Shown in pieces: positions 17,041 to 26,266 of a stretch of 53,480 nucleotides of DNA. Source of the DNA: Bhargavaea sp. CC-171006 (GTDB lineage: Bacteria; Bacillota; Bacilli; Bacillales_A; Planococcaceae); contig NZ_QUZH01000008.1 of NCBI RefSeq assembly GCF_009761675.1, positions 1 through 53,480 of the forward strand, in the 5' to 3' direction. The notes under the pieces are model-generated. The model searched no databases. It saw only the letters and a program-made list of their open reading frames with translations, and was not told where the DNA came from. Both the position numbers and the translations under genes were made by a program. The number at the start of each line of letters is the position of its first letter. Position 1 is the first letter of the stretch.

Positions 17041-17718
17041 ATGGAGACCATCCAGGAACTGTGGAATTATTACCAGGTCAACGGATCTTATGTCATGGAG
17101 CAGTTCATCCGCCATTTCCTCATGTCGGCTTACGGAGTGCTGTTTGCCGCCCTGGTCGGCATCCCGGCGGGCATCCTGATCGCCCGCTACGGCAAGCTGA
17201 GCGGCTGGGTGCTCACGGCGGCCAACCTGATCCAGACCATTCCGGCGCTCGCGATGCTCGCGGTCCTCATGCTTTCCATGGGGCTTGGCGCCAACACGGT
17301 CGTCATGAGTTTGTTCCTTTATTCGCTCCTGCCGATCATCCGGAACACCTACACCGGCATTCGGAGCGTTGACAGCTCGCTCCTGGAAGCTGGGCGCGCA
17401 ATGGGTATGACAGGCGCACAGCGGCTGTTCATGGTTGAGTTGCCGCTGTCGCTGTCGGTCATCATGGCCGGCCTCCGAACGGCACTGATCATCGCGATCG
17501 GCGTCGCCACGATCGGCGCGTTTATCGGAGGCGGCGGCCTCGGATCAATCATCATCCGGGGCACGAACGTCACCGACGGTGCGGCCATTATCCTCGCCGG
17601 CGCGATCCCGACCGCCCTGATGGCGGTAATTGCGGACGTTGTCATGAGCTGGGTTGAAAAAGCCCTCTCGCCGGCCAACCAGAAACGTGCCGTCAAGGCC
17701 GGAACAGCGAATACGTAA
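17041..17718 (+). CDS. opuCD: Compatible-solute ABC importer permease 2
   Basis: A 225-residue permease like OpuCB, with the EAA loop LLEAGRAMGMTGAQRLFMVE. It is the last gene of opuCABCD and is followed by a strong terminator. No GbsR-type regulator gene is adjacent, unlike in B. subtilis. Confidence 0.92.
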   Translation: METIQELWNYYQVNGSYVMEQFIRHFLMSAYGVLFAALVGIPAGILIARYGKLSGWVLTAANLIQTIPALAMLAVLMLSMGLGANTVVMSLFLYSLLPIIRNTYTGIRSVDSSLLEAGRAMGMTGAQRLFMVELPLSLSVIMAGLRTALIIAIGVATIGAFIGGGGLGSIIIRGTNVTDGAAIILAGAIPTALMAVIADVVMSWVEKALSPANQKRAVKAGTANT

Positions 17719-17722
17719 CAGT

Positions 17723-17754
17723 ACCGCCCCCGTAAAACTTGCGGGGGCGGTTTT
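17723..17754 (+). terminator. Terminator of the opuC operon
   Basis: ACCGCCCCCG pairs with CGGGGGCGGT, followed by TTTT. Confidence 0.88.
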
Positions 17755-18000
17755 GTATGGTGGCCGCGATGATGTGAGTTACGAAGGGGAAAAGTGAGCC
17801 GCATCCGTGACACGTACAGCCTCCTCGAATCCAAGCGTTGCCGCCGGGAGCAGCCCCCGCTTTCCTTTCCCGGTGCGGCATGTTCAGCCGGCTATTATCG
17901 TACAATTTTGAACCCGGCTTTCATTTCCGTCATCAGTCTTCATGCGGTACAATGAGAACACTTTGAAACTCCCGTTTCCAAGGGAGAAAGGAAGACTGCA

Positions 18001-18837
18001 ATGAAGAAATTTCTCCTGTTCGTGCTGGTGATCGCCGCAGGCGCCGCGTATATCGTCTACGATAACGGGCGGCTGTCTGTGACGGACTATATCGTGACGG
18101 ATGATCAGATCCCCGAGTCGTTTGACGGATTGAAAATCGTTCAGATCTCGGATGTCCACGATGCGGAGTTCGGCGGGGAACAGGCGGACCTGATTGAGGC
18201 TGTCCGCCGGGAAAATCCTGATTATATTTTCCTGACAGGGGATTTTATCGACAGCAACCGGTACGATCTGGACCGCAGCATGGCGATGATTCCCGCTCTC
18301 ACCGGAATGGCGGACGTCTTCTACGTGACCGGCAACCATGAAGTCGCGACCAATGAGGTCGATGAAATCTCATCCGCCCTCTCGGAGGCGGGTGTTCACG
18401 TGCTCCGGAATCAGGCGATGGTGGTCGGTTCGGGTAGCGACAGCATGGCGATTGCGGGCATCGACGATCCGCTTGCCGGTGTCGGCACGGAAGAGGAATC
18501 CGCCTTCACCCGAAATGCGATCGAGCAGGCGACCGCGGACGTGCCGGCGGGGATGTTCACGATGCTTCTTGCCCACCGGCCGGAGCAGTTCGAAACGTAC
18601 GCCGCCATGGATATGCCGCTGGTCTTTTCAGGTCACGCACACGGCGGCCAGGTCCGCATCCCGTTTGTCGGCGGCCTCAACTCGCCAGGACAGGGCTGGT
18701 TCCCGGAGCTGACCTCGGGCATCCACAGCCAAGGCGGCACGCAGCTTGTCATCAGCCGGGGACTCGGCAACAGCCAGATTCCGCTCCGCCTCCTTAATAC
18801 GCCGGAGATCGTCTCCGTCACTCTCCAATCCGAATAA
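18001..18837 (+). CDS. Membrane-anchored metallophosphoesterase (YkuE/YaeI-like)
   Basis: A 278-residue calcineurin-type phosphoesterase with an N-terminal TM anchor (about 3-19), so the enzyme likely faces outward. Metal ligands are seen in order: DVHD, GDFID, GNHE, LAHRPEQ and GHAHGGQ. Relatives act on phosphatidylglycerophosphate-like or UDP-diacylglucosamine-type lipids, but the substrate here is unknown. GGGAGAAAGGAAG precedes the ATG. A TACAAT -10 element lies at 17949-17954 with a poor -35. Confidence 0.88.
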   Translation: MKKFLLFVLVIAAGAAYIVYDNGRLSVTDYIVTDDQIPESFDGLKIVQISDVHDAEFGGEQADLIEAVRRENPDYIFLTGDFIDSNRYDLDRSMAMIPALTGMADVFYVTGNHEVATNEVDEISSALSEAGVHVLRNQAMVVGSGSDSMAIAGIDDPLAGVGTEEESAFTRNAIEQATADVPAGMFTMLLAHRPEQFETYAAMDMPLVFSGHAHGGQVRIPFVGGLNSPGQGWFPELTSGIHSQGGTQLVISRGLGNSQIPLRLLNTPEIVSVTLQSE

Positions 18838-18845
18838 CGGTAGTA

Positions 18846-18880
18846 ACACCCGGGTATGCGCTCAATCGCTGCCCGGGTGT
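18846..18880. terminator. Convergent hairpin
   Basis: ACACCCGGG pairs with CCCGGGTGT with a 17-base loop. One arm lies inside the last codons of the sugar dehydrogenase gene. Neither strand has a clear T-run, so it is at best a weak terminator. Confidence 0.4.
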
Positions 18881-19920
18881 CTGATTTCCATGAGGCGGTC
18901 ATCTCCCTCCCGGGGAGTTCCGCGTCCGTCTGTATTGTTTGTGATAAAGTAAATCGAATCGCCGTCCGAGAACACATCCCGGACACGGCCGTAGCCTTCA
19001 ATCCTTCTGAGCAGACTGCCGGTACCCGGGTCGAACACGAGGACCGCCTCACCCCGGAGCGCCCCCGCGTAAAGCAGGCCGTCATGATAGGCCAGTCCGG
19101 ATGGGGCCCAGGTTTCATCGGCTCCGGAAGTCGCCAGCGGCCGCTCCATGCCTTCACGCTGTTCCATCCCCTGGATCACCGGCCAGCCGTAGTTTCGTCC
19201 TTCCTCAATGCGGTTCAGTTCATCATTTGCCGACTGGCCGTGTTCGGTTGCATACATCATGCCTTCTTCGTCCCATGCGAGCCCCTGCGGATTCCGGTGT
19301 CCCAGCGTATACACTTTGAATTCGCCGGCTTCATTCAGCCAGAGAATTTTGCCGTTCAGTGAATCAGGATTTTGTGCGGTGCCGGGTTCAAGCCGGTCCC
19401 CAACCGTTGCGAAAAGGGTGCCGTCGGGGGACAGGGCGAGCCGGCCGCCGTGATGCACGGGGCCCGACATCACCATGTCCAGGTGGATTTCTGTCTCATG
19501 CCAGCCGGAATCGCCTCGCCTGAGCGTGACGATCCGGTTTACCGGTCCGGATTCCCCTTCATAAGTGTAGTAGGCATAGGCTTCCCGGTTGTCGTTGAAT
19601 CCGGGCTTTAGGACAAAGCCCATGAGACCCGCTTCCGACGCATCGGACAGCGGAGCGGAAAGCCCGGCTTCAAGCCGCCTGACCGAACCGTCCGGTCCGA
19701 TTTCCGCAATGGTCCCGTCCCGCTCTGAAATATAAAAGGTATCTCCGAGCCGGTTGATGGACCATGGAGACTGCAGCCCCGCCGCAATTTCCCTGATCTC
19801 TTCCTTCAGCCCATCCTGTTCCTGATCAGCACGATCTTCAACGGGTCCAACCGCTTCCTCCGTTTTGTCCGAACAACCACCCATTAATAGGAAAACAAGG
19901 ACAACCGCTATCTTTCTCAT
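18862..19920 (-). CDS. PQQ-dependent sugar (glucose/sorbosone) dehydrogenase-like lipoprotein
   Basis: A 352-residue predicted lipoprotein (Cys16 in FLLMGGCSD) with a six-bladed beta-propeller of the GSDH family. Family marks include LQSPWSI and FYISERDG at the start, HHGGRLALSPDGTLFATVGD in the middle, LGHRNPQGLAW, EHGQSANDELN and YGWP. These residues build the PQQ and metal site in soluble glucose dehydrogenase. No PQQ synthesis genes are nearby; many Gram-positive homologues have no proven cofactor. GGAGGG precedes the start. The lipobox has Met at -3, which is unusual. Confidence 0.85.
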   Translation of the reverse strand: MRKIAVVLVFLLMGGCSDKTEEAVGPVEDRADQEQDGLKEEIREIAAGLQSPWSINRLGDTFYISERDGTIAEIGPDGSVRRLEAGLSAPLSDASEAGLMGFVLKPGFNDNREAYAYYTYEGESGPVNRIVTLRRGDSGWHETEIHLDMVMSGPVHHGGRLALSPDGTLFATVGDRLEPGTAQNPDSLNGKILWLNEAGEFKVYTLGHRNPQGLAWDEEGMMYATEHGQSANDELNRIEEGRNYGWPVIQGMEQREGMERPLATSGADETWAPSGLAYHDGLLYAGALRGEAVLVFDPGTGSLLRRIEGYGRVRDVFSDGDSIYFITNNTDGRGTPREGDDRLMEIRHPGSD

Positions 19921-19991
19921 CCGTACCCTCCTTTAGAGGTGTTTTCTTTATCATACCCGTTGCGCATTTTTCCGTACCGCCAGCACTTTGC

Positions 19992-19997
19992 TATAAT
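19992..19997 (+). promoter_or_regulatory. Perfect -10 element before the MFS gene
   Basis: TATAAT, with only a weak -35 (TTTCCG) 17 bases upstream. Transcription would start about 25 bases before the chosen start codon. Confidence 0.5.
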
Positions 19998-20027
19998 GGG
20001 AGAATCAGTGGATGGGAAGTGTTGTGG

Positions 20028-21236
20028 ATGGAGAACCGGACGGAACGACCCGCATATACGATGAGGGATGCTGCTTTCTGGAAGATTATCGGTGCCCTCG
20101 GGTTTGCTTCGCTGTTTGTGTTTGCGGCGATGTACACGACGCAGCCGCTTCTTCCGCTTTTTACGGAAGAATTCGGCGTATCCGTCTCCTCGGCCAGTTT
20201 GTCGGTCTCCCTCACGACGCTTGGCCTGATCATCGGCCTTCTCGTAATCAGCTTTCTCTCGGACCGCCATGGGCGGACGCTCTACATCAAATGGTCGGTC
20301 GCGCTTTCGGTCATACCATTTTTCATCATGCCTCTGACCGATTCATTCTGGCTCATCCTCACCCTCCGCTTCCTGCAGGGCTTCACGCTTGCCGGGGTTC
20401 CCGCGGCGGCAATCGCCTACATCAGTGAGGAAGTGGACCGGAAAAGCGTCAGCTTCGCGACCTCGCTCTATATCTCGACAAACGCGCTCGGGGGGATGGT
20501 GGGGCGGGTTCTGACGGGATATGTAACCGAGCATTACTCCTGGCAGATGGCGTTTTACGGCCTGGGCATCGCCGGGGCGCTGATCGCCGCGGCCGTCATC
20601 TTCCTGCTGCCGAAGTCGAGGCGGTTTGAGGCGGCGGACGGCACCGCCCGGCAAGACATGGAAGCGTTCCTGTACCATCTCAAGAACCCGCTCCTGCTTA
20701 TCTCGTTCGGCCTGGGGATCGTCCTTCAATTAAGTTTCACGGGCGTCTGGACCTTCCTGCCGTTCCATCTGCAGGGAGATCCGTTCCGGCTGTCACTTGA
20801 AGCCATCTCCTATACATACTTTGCCTACGGCATCGGCGTGATCGGCTCGCCGCTGGCCGGCTGGCTATCCGACAGGCTCGGCATCCGTCCGGTCCGGATG
20901 GCGGGCGTGCTGATCCTTTCATCCGGGATCCTGATCACACTCTCAGAAAGCGTCACCATGATTGTCGTCGGCCTTTGTGTGATCTGCCTCGGTTTCTTTA
21001 CTGCCCATTCGCTTACAGCAGCCACTGTCGGCCGGGATGCGGCCCATCACAAGGGCAGCGCCTCAAGTCTTTATCTTGTTTCTTATTATGTCGGCGTCGC
21101 CGCGGGCAGCACCCTGTTGTCGCCGCTCTGGACGGCTGGCGGCTGGACGCTCCTGATCCTGTTCACTGCGATCATCCCGGTGATTTACCTGGCATTTGCC
21201 ATTGCCGCAAGGAAACGGTTCGCAGCACGCGCATAA
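20028..21236 (+). CDS. Major facilitator superfamily exporter
   Basis: A 402-residue, twelve-helix MFS transporter. The loop 2-3 signature is FLSDRHGRTLYIKW, and PLLPLFTEEFGVSVSSASLS in the first helix-loop resembles the YnfM/drug-exporter group. The ATG is chosen over a GTG nine bases upstream because GGGAAG is eight bases away and the promoter leaves no room for an earlier start. It stands alone with its own -10 element and a strong terminator. The substrate is unknown. Confidence 0.88.
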   Translation: MENRTERPAYTMRDAAFWKIIGALGFASLFVFAAMYTTQPLLPLFTEEFGVSVSSASLSVSLTTLGLIIGLLVISFLSDRHGRTLYIKWSVALSVIPFFIMPLTDSFWLILTLRFLQGFTLAGVPAAAIAYISEEVDRKSVSFATSLYISTNALGGMVGRVLTGYVTEHYSWQMAFYGLGIAGALIAAAVIFLLPKSRRFEAADGTARQDMEAFLYHLKNPLLLISFGLGIVLQLSFTGVWTFLPFHLQGDPFRLSLEAISYTYFAYGIGVIGSPLAGWLSDRLGIRPVRMAGVLILSSGILITLSESVTMIVVGLCVICLGFFTAHSLTAATVGRDAAHHKGSASSLYLVSYYVGVAAGSTLLSPLWTAGGWTLLILFTAIIPVIYLAFAIAARKRFAARA

Positions 21237-21254
21237 TGCCCTATGAATACATAC

Positions 21255-21293
21255 GAAAGCCATGCACCCTAAAAAACAGGTGCATGGCTTTTT
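21255..21293. terminator. Bidirectional terminator
   Basis: AAAGCCATGCACC pairs with GGTGCATGGCTTT, followed by T-runs on both strands, between convergent transporter genes. Confidence 0.88.
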
Positions 21294-21299
21294 CATTTC

Positions 21300-22949
21300 T
21301 TATTTGAGGAACTCCGGCAGCGTGTTCAGGTCAATGCCGAACACGGCCGGCAACAGGAACCAGATAAACAGCGGCACAAGGATGATGCCCATGATGTTGA
21401 GAGCGAGTCCCGCCTTCGCCATATCAGGGATCCTGAGATAACCGGAACCGAACACAACCGCGTTCGGCGGCGTCGCGACCGGCAGCATGAATGCGCAGGA
21501 GGCAGCAACGCCGGCAGCGACCATGAGAGCGAACGGATGGACGCCGAGGGCGATGGCGAGAGCGCCCATGATCGGGTACATCATCGCGGCCGTCGCCGTA
21601 TTGGATGTGATCTCCGTCAGGAAAATGACGAGTGCCGTGACGACGATGATGACGACGATGAGCGGCACATTCTGCAGTGCCGTCAATTGGCTTCCGATCC
21701 ACTCGGACAGTCCGGAGCCGACGAAGCCGGCTGCAATTGCAAGTCCGCCCCCGAAGAGAAGCAGGATGCCCCAAGGAAGTTTGGCCGCTGTCTCCCAGTC
21801 GAGCAGCCGGTCACCTTTCACGTTCACCGCAGGGATGACGAACAGGGCAATTGCGAAGAACATCGCGATGACACCGTCGCTGATTCCCGGCAGGAAATTC
21901 TGCAGGAAGAATGAGCGTGTGATCCAGGACAGCGCGGCGAGGATGAACACTGTGAAAACCAGTTTCTCCTCGGTTGAGGCACTGCCGAGTTTTTCTTTCT
22001 CGGCATGGATCATCCCGCGTCCGCCGGGCAATTCTTTGATCTTCTGAGGGAAGGCGATTTTCACAAGGTATAGCCAGATCAGGATAATGAACAGCCACGC
22101 GAACGGTGTTCCGAAGAGCATCCACTGGCCAAACGAAATTTCGATACCGTACATCTTTTCCATGGCCGCGGCAAGTGCTGTGTTCGGCGGTGTACCGATG
22201 AGTGTCGCGATCCCGCCGACTGAAGCGGAGTAGGCGATTCCCAGCATAAGTGCCTTGCCGAAGCCGAAGTTCTCCTTGGATGTATCGACAGACTTGTCAT
22301 CCTTGAGCGCGTCTGCGACCTGATACGTGATGGCAAGTCCGATCGGCACCATCATCATGGCAGTCGCGGTGTTGGAGATCCACATCGACAGGAAACCGGT
22401 CGCGACCATGAAGCCGAGGATGATTTTGTTCATGTTCGTGCCGATCGCCGAGATGATCGTGAGCGCGATGCGCCGGTGAAGGTTCCACTTTTCCATTGCG
22501 AGCGCGATCATGAAGCCGCCCATAAAGAGGAAGATGTTTTCATCTCCATACGCGGATGCGGTTGCCTTTACATCCAGCCCGCCCGCCAGCGGGAAGAGGA
22601 CAAGCGGCAGGAGTGATGTCACCGGAATCGGAACCGCTTCGGTGATCCACCAGGCGGCCATCCAGACGGTCCCCGCCAAGATGGCGCGAGCTTCTGGCGA
22701 GAGCCCCTCGGGATTAAAGAAAAGCAGGATCAGGAAGAAGAGAAGCGGTCCTGCAATGAGGCCGATCATCTGTGCGGTGGTGTAGCTCCGCTCGTTCCGC
22801 TTGTTTTCCGGATCTTTTTCGGTATAGCCGAACGGTGCCCCCGAACCTTCGGCGTTCATCATGACCTGATTGGGCCGGATAAAGAAGGTAAAAAGGCGTT
22901 TGGCTTCATCGTGCCAATCCCACATGCGGGACCAGGTGTTTTGGAACAT
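21300..22949 (-). CDS. SLC13/DASS-family sodium:dicarboxylate (or sulfate) symporter
   Basis: A 549-residue sodium-coupled anion carrier. The two family-defining SNT motifs are present (SNTATAMMMVPIG and SNTATAAMMYPIMG), each in a hairpin loop. Their spacing and the length match VcINDY/SdcS dicarboxylate carriers. An N-terminal cytoplasmic tail of about 60 residues precedes the first helix. GGGGG lies eight bases before the start. A promoter with an exact TATAAT lies at 23001. Substrate is probably succinate, fumarate or malate by family, but sulfate cannot be excluded. Confidence 0.9.
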   Translation of the reverse strand: MFQNTWSRMWDWHDEAKRLFTFFIRPNQVMMNAEGSGAPFGYTEKDPENKRNERSYTTAQMIGLIAGPLLFFLILLFFNPEGLSPEARAILAGTVWMAAWWITEAVPIPVTSLLPLVLFPLAGGLDVKATASAYGDENIFLFMGGFMIALAMEKWNLHRRIALTIISAIGTNMNKIILGFMVATGFLSMWISNTATAMMMVPIGLAITYQVADALKDDKSVDTSKENFGFGKALMLGIAYSASVGGIATLIGTPPNTALAAAMEKMYGIEISFGQWMLFGTPFAWLFIILIWLYLVKIAFPQKIKELPGGRGMIHAEKEKLGSASTEEKLVFTVFILAALSWITRSFFLQNFLPGISDGVIAMFFAIALFVIPAVNVKGDRLLDWETAAKLPWGILLLFGGGLAIAAGFVGSGLSEWIGSQLTALQNVPLIVVIIVVTALVIFLTEITSNTATAAMMYPIMGALAIALGVHPFALMVAAGVAASCAFMLPVATPPNAVVFGSGYLRIPDMAKAGLALNIMGIILVPLFIWFLLPAVFGIDLNTLPEFLK

Positions 22950-23000
22950 ATGTAAGACCCCCTTAAATAGATAGTCTGCTGTAACTTAACAGTCGTAATT

Positions 23001-23030
23001 ATTATACGTTTGTTGCATCACAGAAAACAA
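23001..23030 (-). promoter_or_regulatory. Sigma-A promoter of the SLC13 gene
   Basis: Read leftward: TTGTTT, an 18-base spacer, then TATAAT. It lies 52 bases before the start codon. The surrounding 22970-23100 is AT-rich. Confidence 0.7.
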
Positions 23031-23174
23031 TCAGACTTTTAGTAGTGACCTGACTTTTATAATAATTGACCCATTTGCTTAATAGCTAACAAGACCTAAT
23101 GGCATGTTTGTGTCATCTGTTGGTTTAGGGGGCGGGGGGGGAGGGAATGGTCATGTAGAAGAATATGGGTGAAA

Positions 23175-23218
23175 AGCATGCAGTACCGGTATAAAACGGA
23201 TAACCGGGAGGGCATGCT
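23175..23218 (+). other. Nested inverted repeat in the 23 kb intergenic region
   Basis: AGCATGC (23175-23181) pairs with GCATGCT (23212-23218), and within it CCGGTAT nearly pairs with ATAACCGG. There is no T-run. It lies 48 bases before the Tat-signal protein gene and may be an operator or a leader stem. The rest of 22950-23265 holds the leftward promoter and a G-rich stretch at 23128-23143. Confidence 0.4.
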
Positions 23219-23265
23219 CGTTGTAGATTTCTCATATTCAGAGAACCCACAAAGGAGGAACAGAC

Positions 23266-24021
23266 ATGGCGGATGAAAAGAAAGACGTCTCCCGTCGCGA
23301 TTTTCTCAAGACGGCAGGCGTGGCGACCGGTGCTCTGGTCGGAGGCGGCGTCATCGGCGGTCTTATCGGATACAACGCTAAGGACGGCGGCAACGCGACC
23401 AAAGATGGGGAACGGAGCGGGGGCAGGGCCGACCAATCGGCAGGTTCACCGGGCGGCCGGATGTTCTTCACGAACGACCATGACTTCAATGTCCTCTCCG
23501 AGGCGACAGAGCGGATCTTCCCTGAGGATGATCTTGGACCGGGTGCGATCAAGCTTGGAGTCCCCTACTTTATCGACCATCAGCTGGCCGGCGCATATGG
23601 CAACAATGAAAAAGAATATATGCAGGGGCCGTTTTACGGTGGTGAGGTGACTCAGGGTTATCAGAGCCGTCTCCGGCGTAAGGAGATTTTTCTCCAAGGC
23701 ATTAAAAAGATGGAGCAGGAAGCAAAGAGCCGGTTCGACAAGGACTTTACTGACCTCGAGGGCGATCAGATGGACGAAATCATCACCGCCTTCCAGAAAG
23801 ACGAGGTTGAGATGGAAGGCGTCACTGCGGGCTTCTTCTTCCGGCTTCTTCGTTCAGCCGTGCTGGAAGGCGCATACTCCGATCCGATGTATGGCGGCAA
23901 TGTCGGCATGGAAGGTTGGAAGATGAAAAACTTCCCGGGCCACCAGGCTTCGTACATCGACAAGATCGACAGCAAGGAATTCGTGGAAATCGATCCGCAG
24001 TCCCTTGGCGGACACCACTGA
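23266..24021 (+). CDS. Gluconate 2-dehydrogenase subunit 3-like protein with Tat signal
   Basis: A 251-residue protein with a twin-arginine signal (SRRDFLK at 9-15, then a hydrophobic stretch to about 37). A Gly/Asp/Ser-rich linker follows and then the gluconate_2-dh3 domain (FNVLSEATERIFPEDDLGPG onward). In characterised dehydrogenases this small subunit folds with the flavoprotein and carries it through the Tat pore. AAAGGAGG precedes the start. The flavoprotein gene follows 16 bases later, and tatA and tatC come next. Confidence 0.9.
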   Translation: MADEKKDVSRRDFLKTAGVATGALVGGGVIGGLIGYNAKDGGNATKDGERSGGRADQSAGSPGGRMFFTNDHDFNVLSEATERIFPEDDLGPGAIKLGVPYFIDHQLAGAYGNNEKEYMQGPFYGGEVTQGYQSRLRRKEIFLQGIKKMEQEAKSRFDKDFTDLEGDQMDEIITAFQKDEVEMEGVTAGFFFRLLRSAVLEGAYSDPMYGGNVGMEGWKMKNFPGHQASYIDKIDSKEFVEIDPQSLGGHH

Positions 24022-24037
24022 TTGAGGAGGGAAATAA

Positions 24038-25750
24038 ATGGCGAAAACATTGGATAAAGTAGATGTCGTGACAGTGGGAGCCGGCTGGACTGGCGGCATC
24101 GTGGCCGCGGAGGCGGCAAAAGCGGGTCTGAAAGTCGTAAGTATTGAAAGGGGCCGCGAGCGGGGAACAGAGGATTTTCTGCGCGTCCACGATGAATATA
24201 GGTACGCCTTCAGATACGAACTCATGCAGGACCTTTCAAAGGAAACGGTCACTTTCCGCAACCGTCGCGACCAACGTGCGCTTCCAATGCGGACGATGGG
24301 CTCGTTTTTGCTGGGTGAGGGACTGGGCGGTTCCGGAACTCACTGGAACGGCCACACGTGGAGGTTCCTTCCATATGACTTCGAGATCAAGACGATAACC
24401 GAGAAAAAGTACGGCAAGGACAAGCTTGGCCCGGAATACCAGCTCCAGGACTGGGGAATTACATACGACGAACTGGAGCCATACTTTGATAAATTTGAAT
24501 ACACCGCGGGAATTTCCGGTGATGATAAAAACCCATTCGCCGGAAAACGGTCCAACCCATACCCCACGGGGCCGATGAAAAAGACTCCAATTCTGGAAAA
24601 GTTCGAGAAGGCGACAAGCGATCTTGGCTATTCGCCGTTCATGCTTCCTTCGGCCAACTTGTCGGAAGCCTATACGAACCCTGATGGCCAGACAATCAAT
24701 GCCTGCATGTACTGCGGGTTCTGCGAGCGTTTCGGCTGTGAATACGGGGCGAAGACTTCCCCAGAGATCACGGTCATTCCGGCTGCCAGAGAGACCGGAA
24801 ACTATGAAGTCCGTTTTCACTCGAATGTAGTGGAAATTCTCCACGAAGGCGGCAAGGCAACGGGTGTCCGTTACATCAACTGGATGTCCGGAGAGGAATA
24901 CATCCAGCCGGCGGAAGTTGTCGTGCTCAACAGTTATGTCATGAACAATGCCAAACTCCTCATGGTATCCGATATCGGTGAAAGGTATGATCCCGAAACA
25001 GGTCGTGGCACGCTCGGCAAGAATTACTGCTACCAGATCCTTCCCGGAGCGACGGGCTTCTTCGACGAGCAGTTTAACACGTTCATGGGAGCCGGCTCGC
25101 TCGGCATGACAATCGATGACTTTAATGGAGACAACTTCGACCACGGGGACCTAGACTTTATTCACGGCGGCAGCCTATCGATCACCCAGACAGGCGCGCG
25201 ACCGATTGCAACCAACCCGGTTCCTCCTGATACGCCTGCATGGGGAGCCGAATTCAAGAAGGCATCGATTGAAAACTACACGAGAAGCCTCAGCATCGGT
25301 GCCCAGGGTGCCTCGATGCCTCACCGTGACAATTACCTGACTCTCGATCCGACGTACAAAGATGCCTACGGCGTTCCGCTTCTGCAGCTGACGTATAACT
25401 TCACTGACCAGGACAAGGCACTCCACAAGTACATTTCCGAGAAAGCGACTGAAATCATTGAAAAAATGGGTGCCAAGCAGTCGGTGGGCAGAGCACCGAT
25501 TACCGACTACGACATTGTGCCTTACCAGACCACGCACAACACGGGCGGTACTGTCATGGGGGCCGACCCGGCAAACAGCGTTGTGAACACGTGGTTGCAG
25601 CACTGGGACATGGAGAACCTGTTCGTCGTCGGTGCGGGCAACTTCGCCCATAACGGCGGCTACAACCCGACAGGAACGGTTGGTGCTCTTGCCTACCGTG
25701 CGGCCGAAGGCATTATCAAATACAGCAAAGAAGGCGGCTCGCTAGTCTAA
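24038..25750 (+). CDS. GMC oxidoreductase, gluconate 2-dehydrogenase flavoprotein-like subunit
   Basis: A 570-residue FAD enzyme. The dinucleotide-binding motif VGAGWTGG is at 13-20, and the C-terminal HNTGGTVMGADP and HNGGYNPTGT supply the GMC active-site His and Asn. A Cys cluster (CMYCGFCERFGC, near residue 225) matches the iron-sulfur site known in bacterial FAD-glucose dehydrogenases. It has no signal peptide, so it must ride with the Tat-signal subunit. No cytochrome c subunit gene follows, so the electron acceptor is unclear. Substrate may be gluconate, another sugar acid or a polyol. Confidence 0.9.
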   Translation: MAKTLDKVDVVTVGAGWTGGIVAAEAAKAGLKVVSIERGRERGTEDFLRVHDEYRYAFRYELMQDLSKETVTFRNRRDQRALPMRTMGSFLLGEGLGGSGTHWNGHTWRFLPYDFEIKTITEKKYGKDKLGPEYQLQDWGITYDELEPYFDKFEYTAGISGDDKNPFAGKRSNPYPTGPMKKTPILEKFEKATSDLGYSPFMLPSANLSEAYTNPDGQTINACMYCGFCERFGCEYGAKTSPEITVIPAARETGNYEVRFHSNVVEILHEGGKATGVRYINWMSGEEYIQPAEVVVLNSYVMNNAKLLMVSDIGERYDPETGRGTLGKNYCYQILPGATGFFDEQFNTFMGAGSLGMTIDDFNGDNFDHGDLDFIHGGSLSITQTGARPIATNPVPPDTPAWGAEFKKASIENYTRSLSIGAQGASMPHRDNYLTLDPTYKDAYGVPLLQLTYNFTDQDKALHKYISEKATEIIEKMGAKQSVGRAPITDYDIVPYQTTHNTGGTVMGADPANSVVNTWLQHWDMENLFVVGAGNFAHNGGYNPTGTVGALAYRAAEGIIKYSKEGGSLV

Positions 25751-25864
25751 GTGCTGAAGGCGGCTGCCTAGCTCCGACAGGCATAAGACGGTCTGCGCAG
25801 CAAGGCCTGCCTTGCGGAGCGGAACGGCTTATGACCCGAGGAGCTGCCGCCAGAAGCCGGATAA
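25746..25864. repeat. Structured intergenic repeat, copy 1
   Basis: The first of two adjacent copies of an element of about 119 bp. Its first bases (TCTAAGTGCTGAAGG) include the stop codon of the GMC oxidoreductase gene. It can fold as a long imperfect stem: GGCGGC...AGCTCC with GGAGCTGCCGCC, then CATAAG with CTTATG, then the tip GCAAGGC-CTGC-CTTGC. Confidence 0.8.
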
Positions 25865-25985
25865 TCTAAGTGCTGAAGGCGCCGTTCAGGGGCGACAGGC
25901 ATAAGGCATCCTGCGCAGCGAGGCCTGCCTCGCGGAGCGGGAAGACTTATGCCCCGAGCTCCTGGCGACAGAAGCCGGATAAGTC
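25865..25985. repeat. Structured intergenic repeat, copy 2
   Basis: The second tandem copy, starting again with TCTAAGTGCTGAAGG and ending GAAGCCGGATAAG. Differences from copy 1 keep the fold: the tip changes from GCAAGGC/CTTGC to GCGAGGC/CTCGC, a paired A-to-G and T-to-C change, and GGCATAAG now pairs fully with CTTATGCC. The remaining gap to tatA shows only its ribosome binding site. Confidence 0.8.
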
Positions 25986-26056
25986 CAAGCAAGAATAACG
26001 GGAGGTTTACCTTTTCCTTCCGGGTGGAATTCTACAGTTAAAAGGAGGCGATCCGC

Positions 26057-26266
26057 ATGGGTGGAATCGCAAGTATCGGTGTTCCGGGGCTGATCATCAT
26101 CCTCGTCATCATCCTGATCCTGTTCGGTCCGAGGAAGCTCCCTGAAGTCGGTTCAGCCGTCGGCAAGACGCTATCCGAATTCAAGAAGTCGGCGAAAGAC
26201 ATCATGGACGACGACGATGACAAGCCAAGAAAAGATGAGTTGAAGGAAGAGCGTAAAGAAGCGTGA
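26057..26266 (+). CDS. tatA: Sec-independent translocase subunit TatA
   Basis: A 69-residue TatA/E protein with a short N-terminal TM helix (about 9-24), the conserved FGPRKLPE hinge at 24-31 and an amphipathic helix ([15 protein letters not shown]), then an acidic and basic tail. TatA forms the pore through which folded proteins pass. AAAGGAGGCG precedes the start. Its position right after a Tat-dependent dehydrogenase pair and before tatC suggests a dedicated export pair. Confidence 0.95.
   Translation: MGGIASIGVPGLIIILVIILILFGPRKLPEVGSAVGKTLSEFKKSAKDIMDDDDDKPRKDELKEERKEA

Noticed and set aside
23128-23143. G-rich stretch as a possible quadruplex control element
   Set aside because: The G tracts are nearly continuous with one break and no evenly spaced loops; position alone does not support a role.
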